Positions 54,599-63,381 of a stretch of DNA of 64,000 bases are shown here, piece after piece; the stretch's first letter is position 1, and each line of letters starts with the position of its first letter. The notes below the pieces were generated by a model. The model had not been told where the DNA came from. It worked only from the letters and a program-made list of their open reading frames with translations, and ran no database searches. The translations under genes and the position numbers were made by a program. The stretch is from Euborellia annulipes. Its lineage: Eukaryota; Arthropoda; Insecta; Dermaptera; Anisolabididae. The stretch covers positions 124,001 to 188,000 of the forward strand of contig JAKCPI010015033.1 in NCBI GenBank assembly GCA_023213315.1. Reading direction: 5' to 3'.

Positions 54599-57500
54599 GT
54601 AAGTTTGTTTTTATTTAAAAGAATGTAGTTTATGATCATCTAGAACAAATGCCTTTGCTTAATAAATCCATTTTGTTTAAAGTGAGATGTGATCTATTTG
54701 CAAATTCAAACTTTTTAAAATTGCATATGTCATATCTTTAAATTTTACATTTTTGATTTAGATAATAAAAATCTCAATAAAAAAAAGTTTGTCAAAAGAA
54801 CTCAAAGTAGAAAGCTTCGCTTCTGTGGGCATCTTATTTTTCATTTTTATTTCTGTTCTTATAAATGGAATTTAACTGTCATTGAATCCTATAAAGCAAG
54901 TTTGGGCCAAATCACAATTTTGACATTCAACGTTAAGAATAATTATTTCATCATGTATTGTTTTTAAACTATTCGAGCTTATTCATAAAGATAAGTTGCA
55001 ATCTCTAATTGATTTTAATGCTTTGACATGAACTTGTCTGTTCTTCTTTAATGTATATGTTGGGGGACTTTGGATTTATTTCCTTCAAATAATTTTAAAA
55101 TTTTCTCTTGAACTTTGTTTTTTCTTTTTTATTTACATATGTCCTGTATTTTATTGATGAAGTATTGATAAATATTCAGCCCATGTCAGTTTATTTTTTG
55201 CGGGAACTAGACGTCGTCGTACAAAAAATATCTTGCCTTTAAACAATCGTGTCATATCGCCCGCTGAGAATGCTGAGTGCCGACATATCCATTTGCCGGG
55301 CAACAAATGAAAAGGCCAGAATCAAAAGCAAAGAATAGAATTATATTTTGACCACTTTGGCAAACATTTTAACATCGTTTGGTAGGCTTAACTCAAAAAT
55401 TGAATTTTCGGAGTTTCGCCACTCAGCAGGCGCATCTGTCTCTCGGTGCAATGGGAGCTAAAATCCTTCCAGGTCACGAGCGAGGCAAGATATCTTTTGA
55501 CACAAACAAACATTATTGTTTATTCAACTAAGGTGTGGTGGCTGTGATGATAATTCAGAGAGGAAGGGCAGAGGCAGCCAAAAGGAAATAATTCTGAATG
55601 CTACAACAATTTTCCGGAGACGTTTCGGTGCATTTACTAGTGCTCCATCTTCAGTCCTTTAATTGTTTTTTTGTGCTCAGAGTTAGTCTAAAATTGCTTG
55701 ATATATACATATGTCTTTAATTGGTTACAATTGAACATGTATATTGTTGAACTGGCATACAATGTTTGACAATGGTCACCCAAGAAAGTGAACTATATGA
55801 ATGATAGTTCACTTTCTTGGGTGACCATTGTCAAACATTGTATGCCAGTTCAACAATATACATGTTCAATTGTAACCAATTAAAGACATATGTATATATC
55901 AAGCAATTTTAGACTAACTCTGAGCACAAAAAACAATTAAAGGACTAATAAATGCACCGAAACGTCTCCGGAAAATTGTTGTAGCATTCAGAATTATTTC
56001 CTTTTGGCTGCCTCTGCCCTTCCTCTCTGAATTATTGTTTATTATTTAACGCCAGTCTAATTAACGGCCTTTTTCCACGTTATTATTTGGATCTCATTTT
56101 AAAAAGATTTTATTTAGACTAAAAAGGGATTTTTTGAAATGACCTAATTTAAATTTATGAGCATGATAACAATCCTTAAAACACATCCCCCTACTTTTGT
56201 TTTAAGGGATTGTGACCTGATAGTTCTTATACATAGCGCAGCTCCCACCTTCTACCCCCACTTTATAAAATGATCGTAATCTACATTTCCGTTATTTATC
56301 GATATATAATATTGTATTGATCTAATTTTAATTAAAATTAAATAGAGAGTCCATCAACAAAATCATCGGAAGAGAACAATGACTTGAAAAAAGGCCCTAC
56401 GACAACGACGACGACATCCTCATTGAATTCTTCTGAAGAGGATGAAGAGTCGTCGTCAAACCGGGTGAATAAAGATTTAGAAATATTTATTAAAAATCCA
56501 CTTGGAACAATAAATAGTGAAGGGAAATTAAACGATGAAAAAATGTCAACTGATGGAGAATCAGAGTCAAGTGATGACGAAGAAGAAGACGATGATGACG
56601 AGGATGATGACGAAGATGATGACGATGACGAAGACGAGGATGATGATGATGACGATGATGAAGATGAAGAGGAAGAGGAGGAAGAAGAGAAAAATGCTCG
56701 CGTTAATAAAAACGAACCAAAAGAAACAGAGAAACAAACAATTGAAAATCCTTCTTCTTTCGACGTGAATAATAGTGAATTTAATCATAACATTGGACAA
56801 CTACAACAAACAACATCTCATTTAGAACAACAACAACAACAACAGTCTCTGCTACCGCTATCGATGCCGCTGCCTGAGAACCAAAATTTACCTCCTCCTC
56901 CGCCTCCTTCATCCCTTCCTCCGCCACCGCCCCCCTGAAGGGACTGCGACTGAAACAACAATAAACAAAGAGATGGAAACTTCTTCGTCTTCTTTGAACC
57001 CGTCGATTAAAATTAAAGAGGAAATTAAAGATGAATCAGAAATGAAAACTGAAAGTGAAATTAAAAAAGAGAAAAAACTAAAAAAGAAACGTAAAAATTT
57101 GGATAAATCAAATGATCTACAAAAAAAGAAAAAATTAAAAAGTGAATCGAAATTAAATAAATCGAAAAGAAAGAACGTCTCAGATGGAGAAATCGATAGT
57201 ACGTCAGAAGCGAAAGGACCTGAGCGAAAATTGTCAAATATGAGACGAAATATTCGTGAAGTGATGAGTGAAAATCAACTCGACCAAGAAACGTTAACAG
57301 CTCAACGACAAGAGATGGAACGTCTTCGGCGAGTCCAAGAACAGCAAAGGATTATTCGGGAGGTGAGTGAGCGAGCTGCCAGCTCTTGTTCAAACATTAT
57401 GCTTTTATCAAGTAAAACACAAGGTTATTTAGTTATTTGTTTAAACACTCTCGATGTAGCAGAGGGCCATCCATCTTCACAAGTACACAAACACTATTTG

Positions 57501-58575
57501 TATTAAAAAATACATTGAAACATATAACCTTGTGTTTTAACTTAATTTACCTCATTAAACTCTAAACATAGCTTTGAATACTCAACAAAAAGTGTAAAGG
57601 TTCCTGTTTAGACCATAATTATGTAGGTTAAATTTTTAATAGGAATATAGAAATCAACAAATTCCTTTTCCTCTCATAATCAGGAACTCCATCCATTCAT
57701 TTATAGAGCAAAATCACTTATAGAAAGGAATAAATAAAAGAGCGACGCTTATTTCGTTTATTAGTCACTTCAAGCCGAGGTTTCGGTCAGATATACGACC
57801 TTCCTCAGGGCTGAAGAGTGTCAACAAAATTCCTCAAAACACGCTTTAGCCCTGAGGATAGTCGAATATCTGACCGAAACGAAATAAGTGTAGCTGCAAT
57901 CGCTCTTTTATTTATTCGTTACTACAAGATCTACTCAGCTGTTCACCTCACTCTAAATCACTTATAGTCAACATTTTTTTTATTAGGTGCAGAGACAAAT
58001 CGCGCTCAATCGACAAAATAGTAAAACTCAATCCCGAGTCATTTCTCTTCTCCAAGGAAATAATTCAATTTTAAAACAATTGCCAGGAACTCCCGGGGCT
58101 ACAACTTCTATAAGTCCCAGTGTCAGTGTCAGTACTTGCAGTGGAAGAACTCCCAAAACGAATCAAAATCAAGTACCTAACACCGTGCTTTTAAAATTGG
58201 GAAGTAACACTCCAGGCTCGTCAACATCTTGTGGCAGATCCAGTCTAACTGATGTCGTTAGAGCCTCAAAGAGCGGCATCAGCGGAACAGTCCCCTTAGG
58301 GATTCCCGGACAACGTTCAGCTATGGCTAAACCAGGCACTAGTCGTAGCACTAGTCCTGTTTCTGTAGCAGCTGCTGCAGCGGCTGCAGCTGCAAGTGGG
58401 CGTCCTGGAGGACTTATGATGACGCCAAGCGTTTCCATAGCTCCGGTAACGCCAGGGCTCCCTAACATAAAACGCGAACAAATGTCAGATAGTGGAGAAT
58501 CGGGAGGAGAAGAAATGGATGAATTAATGGCCGGATCTTCGTCTCAAAAGCATCCGGGCAAAGCTAAAGGAAAAG
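54526..58575 (+). CDS. RAD54L2/ARIP4-like SNF2 helicase, N-terminal part
   Basis: Exons 54526-54598, 56346-57362 and 57987-58575 join in phase for about 560 residues; the gene runs on past a GTAAAA donor out of the window. The start MEPFVTRIGDVTIERVLPK is followed by a Ser/Asp/Glu-rich region with an acidic run of about 45 residues, poly-Q and poly-P, and a Lys-rich stretch. The conserved segment LSNMRRNIREVMSENQ...ERLRRVQEQQRIIREVQRQIALN follows. That segment aligns with the 'MRRNIRKLL..DQL...AAQQEE.ER..RLEQQRK' region ahead of the ATPase in vertebrate ARIP4 (RAD54L2), a nuclear SNF2-family remodeller. A Ser/Pro-rich part with nine Ala follows. No helicase motif lies in this window. One apparent frameshift lies at 56930-56935. 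Confidence 0.7.
55218..55500. mobile_element. Fold-back/TIR element in intron 1
   Basis: AAAAAATATCTTGCCT (55225) opposes AGGCAAGATATCTTTT (55480). Inner GCCCGCTGAG...CTCAGCAGGC also pair. Shares several words with 48255-48383. Confidence 0.5.
55550..56034. mobile_element. 485-bp near-perfect palindrome with hammerhead arm
   Basis: Two arms of about 235 bp, nearly identical, meet at AGTTCACTTTCTTGGG with a short central loop near 55798. The GGCTGCC ends and CCGGAGACGTTTCGG place it in the hammerhead fold-back group. The right arm has a deletion of about 13 bases in the hammerhead core. Confidence 0.8.
55616..55657 (-). ncRNA. Hammerhead ribozyme motif
   Basis: Minus strand: helix I GGA/TCC, core CTGAAGA plus extra T, helix II GGAGCA/TGCACC with one A-A mismatch, GAAAC-GTC. 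In the other arm the core is deleted (about 55947-55968). Confidence 0.58.
56346..57362 (+). CDS. ARIP4-like exon 2, with apparent frameshift
   Basis: Acidic, Gln, Pro and Lys-rich tracts, then the conserved RRNIREVM...QQRIIRE segment, donor GTGAGT in phase 0. The first frame stops at TGA 56936-56938 directly after a run of six C. With five C it continues as PPEGTATETTINKEMETSS into the second frame, which reaches the donor. Confidence 0.7.
57690..57965. mobile_element. Fold-back element with hammerhead arms
   Basis: Flanked by AAATCACTTATAG (57709 and 57954), a possible 13-bp direct duplication. The arms contain GAGCGACGCTTATTTCG versus CGAAATAAGTGTAGC and the paired hammerhead words. Confidence 0.65.
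57768..57816 (-). ncRNA. Hammerhead-like motif with mutated cleavage triplet
   Basis: Minus strand: helix I CTTCAGCC with GGC(T)TGAAG (8 bp, one bulge), core CTGAGGA plus extra A, perfect helix II GGTC/GACC, GAAAC, but CTC where GTC is expected. The partner at 57852-57883 (+) has lost the triplet. Structurally well kept but probably inactive. Confidence 0.5.
57987..58575 (+). CDS. ARIP4-like exon 3
   Basis: Acceptor TTTTATTAG, beginning VQRQIALNRQNSKTQSRVIS and ending KHPGKAKGKG before GTAAAA (phase 1). Includes poly-Ala and Ser/Thr/Pro-rich segments and an acidic SDSGESGGEEMDE patch. Confidence 0.72.
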
Positions 58576-58962
58576 GTAAAAAAAAATTATATATTTTTTT
58601 TTATTTAAAATTATTCAAAATAAAAAATAATGAAATTAATTTCATTCAACGATTTTAATAATTTGATTCCAATTGCATTTTTTTCACTAACACAGGCTCT
58701 TTTATGATTGGCTGGATTAGGAGCATTTCACAAATATGTAGGGCCAAATACTCTGAATGCAAAAGTTAGTCGGATATAGTGGTACATTACAAATATATAT
58801 ATTCACGGCTAACTCTACCAATAAAAAGACTGATAATGGTGGATAATTAAAGTGAATCGATTCGCCTCCGGAATATTGGAAAGCATTCAGAATATTTTAA
58901 TTTTGGTTGCCTCTGCACCTCAAAAATCATTCATCGCAGCCCCTCCCTACTTCGCTATTCTT
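58576..58962. other. Intron start with decayed fold-back fragment
   Basis: 58830-58935 (CTCCGGAATATTGG, GCATTCAGAAT, TTTTGGTTGCCTCTGC) is a decayed copy of one arm of the 55550 element, with GACTGATAATGG where the core would be. Confidence 0.5.
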
Positions 58963-58996
58963 TTTTATTTTCTCTTACATATGTATATATGTATTA

Positions 58997-60547
58997 CCCT
59001 GGTCGTACACGAGGACATTTTTCAAGCAATTTCTGGCGACATTTCTTGCTCCATAAAAATGTCTTGAAAAAATGGCCTGCATTTCTAGCTTGAAAAAAAC
59101 CTGTCATACACGAGGACATTTGTATTTTTGGGGCCAATTCTGCGCAGAAACGTGCGCAGTTTGAAAATTTAAACTGACAGCTTAATCAAAAACTTTTTTA
59201 GGTTAAAACTATGAGGCCCTTAATATATATAGAAATATATATTTATTAATAAAAAAAATATATAAACATACCTCATTTGGAAAAAAATAAGCTAAGAATT
59301 GTTTTTTAATATCTTTACAAAGGATTTTTGGTTTCTTTAGATAAATAATAAATTTTATATGCACAATGAAAATTTTATTTATTTAAAATTTTGTTAATCA
59401 TAAAACTAAAATATAAAGAAATTAATGCATTCATATATTATACAAAATATAACTTGATTGTGATTTCCAAGTCTGAAGATTATGGTTTATAACCATCTGA
59501 ACTGAATGTTCAGTTGAAAATAAACCTGCAACCAAAAAACTACCGTGTTTTATTTTATTAACTATCAACATCTCAGTTCATCATAAAAAACATTTCCACA
59601 ATTTAAATTTAAATCATAAATGTTTGTGCAAATCCATCTAAAATAAATATTTTAGTTATTATCAAAGATTATATTCCCAATGAAAATTTAAATAAATAAT
59701 AGTTATTTAAAACAAAGTATTCATTTACCTTATATAATAATATAAATATATAATCTAGATATTGCTCTTCTTTTATTATAAATTATAATTTCCAAAAAAG
59801 AACTGCAAAAAAATATATTTTTATTAATTATTATATTCCAAGTGAAAATTTAAATAAATAATAATTTAATTTAATAATTAATTCTTACCTTAATTTTATT
59901 TTCCAAATGAAGTATGTCTATATATTTTATATTTTTATGATAATTTGACAATATAATTATTTTAAAGATCTGTCAACTGCTGTCAAAAACTGAAAAATTC
60001 TAGGTTATGATGCCAAAATATTTCCAAAAAGCGGTGTTGCCAGATATGGTCGATTTACTGCGCACCCTCTTTGCGTCGAATTGGCCCAAGAAAATAGAAC
60101 ACGCTTTTTTTTCTGCGTTCAACACTTTTCTTCATACACACATTTTTTTCTTCCGAAAAATTTCTTCCAACCGCCTTTTTCGCCTTTTTTGGTTTGTGTG
60201 CTTTTTTTTTTGCCCTTTTTCCCAAAAAAAAAAAAAAAAATTTTTTTCTTTTCATTCTGGGGGAAAATAGAACACGGGCTATTTTTCTGGCGCGATCAGA
60301 CAACTTTTCGTCATACACGGAGACATTTTTCTTGACCGAAAAATGTTTTCAAACGGCCATTTTCGACGCGTTTGCGTTTGTGCGCATTCTGATTGCGCCG
60401 ATTTGGCCCGAAAAAATAGAACAAACATTTTTTTTCAAGCCAATTCCAATTCCAATTCCATTTTTGCTGTCATACACGAAGACATTTTTATGGAGCCAGA
60501 AATGTCGCCAGAAATTGCTTAAAAAATGTCCTCGTGTACGACCAGGG
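58997..60547. mobile_element. 1.55-kb TIR DNA element, non-autonomous
   Basis: Terminal inverted repeats of about 70 bp begin CCCTGGTCGTACACGAGG and are roughly 95% identical. TA lies at both borders (58995-58996, 60548-60549), compatible with a TA target. Subterminal repeats of TCATACACG..GACATTTTT and AAAATAGAACA occur several times in the right third. No transposase ORF. It splits an R1 copy (58963-58994 with 60548-60845) inside the AT stem-loop. Confidence 0.75.
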
Positions 60548-60845
60548 TAATATATATATATAGAGAGAGAGAAAGTATTAGATTCATGTCAAAAATTCGA
60601 TGTCGAGTTTTGATGGATATAAGTTTTGAGGTCCCCTGAATCCAAAAAGTGATTTTCGCGACATGGTCTGTCTGTCTGTGAACAAAATATTCAAGAACGA
60701 ATAGAGCTAGGAGGTTGAAATTTCATATTTAAACTAGGCACCCCTCTGGCACGTGACACGAAAGTTTTTAACAGAATCGGCCAAAAAGTAGTAGTACTTC
60801 ACTGATATACTTTTTCTTGTTTTTCTCTTTCATATTTTAGAATGA
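60548..60845 (+). mobile_element. R1 copy, 3' truncated
   Basis: Continues the stem-loop with TATAGAGAGAGAAAGTATTAG, then GATTTTCGCGACATGG and GTAGTAGTACTTCACTG, and breaks off near 60830. Confidence 0.65.
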
Positions 60846-61041
60846 ATACACTTATTTAAAGAAAACTCAGTATTTGAGAAATCCCTTCAAATGATATTCT
60901 ATCCAAGTTAAATATTTTTCGAGATCTATTATTTGAAAAAGATAATAGTATTCAAAATACCTCGATTCGGACTTTAACTGAGTCATAGATATATTTAACA
61001 AGACATGTGAGTGTTCTTTATTGATGAGGCCAAACATCCCA

Positions 61042-61120
61042 TGGCCCCCGGGAATCGAACCCAGGATCTCCGCCTTTCCGGGGCATAGGCGTGCTATCCA
61101 TTGCACCAGGCCACCGGACC
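61042..61120 (-). repeat. tRNA-Arg-like pol III head (left arm)
   Basis: Exact inverted copy of 61644-61722. See that entry. Confidence 0.55.
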
Positions 61121-61643
61121 CTCGACCTGCACCAATAAAACTCACTTCCCCTTATATGCAGTTAGTCGCGCAAGTTACTAACTCGTAACGAATAGGTGAA
61201 AAACTTTAAAGAAAAATTTTCCATCTATGCGCCGCTTGGTTAACCAGTAGAGGGACAGATATCTGGATCTGCTCTAACACACTACTGTAAGCAGCAAAGC
61301 CCAGAGGGCAGCGGGGTTAAGTTATAGCTATAACTCTGCGCCGCTGCCCTCTGGGCTTTGCTGCTTACAGTAGTGTGTTAGAGCAGATCCAGATATCTGT
61401 CCCTCTACTGGTTAACCAAGCGGCGCATAGGTTATAGCTATAACTTAACCCCGCTGCCCTCTGGGCTTTGCTGCTTACAGTAGTGTGTTAGAGCAGATCC
61501 AGATATCTGTCCCTCTACTGGTTAACCAAGCGGCGCATAGGTGGAAAATTTTTCTTTAAAGTTTTTCACCTATTCGTTACGAGTTAGTAACTTGCGCGAC
61601 TAACTGCATATAAGGGGAAGTGAGTTTATTGGTGCAGGTCGAG

Positions 61644-61722
61644 GGTCCGGTGGCCTGGTGCAATGGATAGCACGCCTATGCCCCGGAAAGGCGGAGATCC
61701 TGGGTTCGATTCCCGGGGGCCA
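61644..61722 (+). repeat. tRNA-Arg-like pol III head (right arm)
   Basis: GGTCCGGTGGCCT (box A region), AATGGATAGCACG, CCCCGGAAAGGC, GGGTTCGATTCCC (perfect box B). It resembles tRNA-Arg(CCG) but has about 4 extra bases in the D region and no clean 7-base anticodon loop. I call it a tRNA-derived SINE head and not a functional tRNA. Confidence 0.55.
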
Positions 61723-61771
61723 TGGGATGTTTGGCCTCATCAATAAAGAACACTCACATGTCTTGTTAAAT

Positions 61772-62154
61772 TCTATCCAAGTGTTATTGTTAATTAATAT
61801 CTTTCAGGTATTTTGCTTTTGTACGGCGGGATCAAAAGGAGCAGGATGCATCCTCGTCAACCAATAAATTGTCTCTGCTATGAATTGATGGTTTGATTTA
61901 ATCTTCCGACAATTCCTTTTGATCTCGCCGTATTATTAATTATACGGTAATTTAAATACTATTTCTTTACTATCGAGAGGTCAGCCTCTAGCACAAGAGG
62001 CGAGAGCTATCCTTTTACACTACATCGGGGAGCCGGACACTAGATTGCCCTTCTTTCAGGCGAGTGCTGTACTGTGCTCCAGTAGTAGGCATGCTGAGTA
62101 CATATCGGCAGATCCTGGCTGCCTATTTGAATTAATAAATATGAAGCGAATTTG
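61772..62154. other. No gene seen
   Basis: Moderate GC, with CTCTAGCACAAGAGGCGAGAGC-like inverted words near 61986. Unassigned. Confidence 0.4.
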
Positions 62155-62430
62155 AGTAAATCGAAAAAAAAACTGAAAAAGTACATCAGTAAAGTACTAG
62201 TACTCTTTAACCGATTTTGTTCAAAAGCTTCGTGTCACATCCCAGGGGGGTGCCTAACCTAAATATAAAATTTCAACCTCCTAGCTCTTTTCGTTCTTGA
62301 GATATTTTGTTCACAGACAGACCATGTCGCGAAAATCACTTTTTTGTACTCAGGAGGCCTCAAAACGTGTATATCCATCAAAATATCGACACCGAATTTT
62401 TGACATGAATCCAATACTTTCTATATATAT
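62155..62430 (-). mobile_element. R1 copy, one half
   Basis: From TCGAAAAAAAAACTG through AAGTACTAGTACTC, TTTCAACCTCCTAGCTC, CAGACAGACCATGTCGCG to CAATACTTTCTATATATAT, where a hAT-like element begins. Confidence 0.65.
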
Positions 62431-62640
62431 CAGGGGCGTATATAAGGGGGAGCCCCCCCCCCCCCCGAAATGTTTGATCGGCCAATTCAGGTTCCGCAAA
62501 AGAGCGAATATTCCGCGGGGCGACAAAATTCTCGTGTCTCTAAAATAAAAGGTAAAATGATAAATGATTTTCACGGAAGGGAAAAAATTTTCCGCAGAAC
62601 GGAAAACTTTGGTTCCGCAAAAACAAAAAATGACATTCCA
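62431..62640. mobile_element. hAT-like MITE, right end not found
   Basis: Starts CAGGGGCGTATATAAGGGG with G/C runs, and shares TTTGGTTCCGCAA and TTCCGCAGAACGG with the complete copy at 26572. The opposite terminus is missing. Confidence 0.6.
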
Positions 62641-63206
62641 ACGTAGCAGTCAACTGACTGACTGCTCCTGCCCATAATTATCCAATGAATGAAATGAAAT
62701 AATTTCATTAAATTTTATTTAAAATTTTCTTTTAATAAAATAAAACTCATTTATTTTAATTTATGTTATTTTAAATTTTTTAATTTAATTTTTGAAAATA
62801 TTGAAGTTTTTTTATTAAACTTTTTCTTTTACTTTTTATTTAAATAAAAATAAAAAAATTCTCCCAATCTAACTTCTGGTTAATATTTCTAATGAATCCT
62901 CTATATATGCTTCAAATGAATCTCTTCGTTGGTTCGTTGGTTCGTTGGCGCTTCGTCTAAATGCAATGCAGTTTCCTTCGAGCCCATCGCCTCAAAACCA
63001 AAGCCGGCTTCAAACGGTAGTACTCTAATCCACATCTTCTCGTTCGAGTTTTCAATTCATCGAAGATTGAATATTCAATTAATAATCATTTTGGCTCAAA
63101 ATTTTTCCCAAACAAAAAAAAACTTTTTTTTTGAATCGAACTGGGCTCATAATTTAAATAATTAATAATCTTTGGTTAAAAAGATTTTTTATTTTTGCTT
63201 TTGATT
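62641..63206. other. No gene seen
   Basis: Very AT-rich to 62900. GTTCGTTGGTTCGTTGG near 62930. No recognised element. Confidence 0.4.
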
Positions 63207-63381
63207 AATGGGTCGTTTTGATAACTTACCTACCCCAACATTAAAATAGCCTCCCTATGGGGAAATACATGGTGTGTGTCCTTCAGCTATTATGAAATAG
63301 CTGAAGGACACACACCATGTATTTCCCCATAGGGAGGCTATTTTAATGTTGGGGTAGGTAAGTTATCAAAACGACCCATTA
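63207..63381. repeat. 175-bp near-perfect palindrome
   Basis: TAATGGGTCGTTTTGATAAC through CACACACCATGT pairs with its exact complement on the right, with only a few central bases (about 63288-63296) unpaired. Both arms appear identical. No TIR-type ends or ORF. Confidence 0.85.

Larger units (their letters stand above)
57363..57986. other. ARIP4-like intron 2 with two inverted repeats
   Basis: 57411-57541 has arms GTAAAACACAAGGTTAT and ATAACCTTGTGTTTTAAC, and 57690-57965 is a hammerhead fold-back. Intron ends TTTTTTTATTAG. Confidence 0.65.
60993..61771. mobile_element. Inverted pair of tRNA-headed elements with third core copy
   Basis: Arms 60993-61333 and 61431-61771 are near-identical inverted copies of about 340 bp. 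The spacer (61334-61430) is a further copy of the innermost 97 bp (GCGCCGCTGCCCTCTGGG ... CAAGCGGCGCATAGG) in the right-arm orientation. Each arm carries a tRNA-Arg-like head. GTTATAGCTATAAC marks the joints. No coding sequence. Confidence 0.75.

Noticed and set aside
56567..56800. Ile/Val/Phe-rich minus-strand ORF resembling a membrane protein
   Set aside because: Antisense of the Asp/Glu-rich tract (GAT/GAA codons) of the helicase-like exon.
61644..61722. Functional tRNA-Arg gene
   Set aside because: Box A and B fit, but the D region has extra bases and no 7-base anticodon loop forms; it is inside an inverted repeat, so a tRNA-derived SINE head is the better call.
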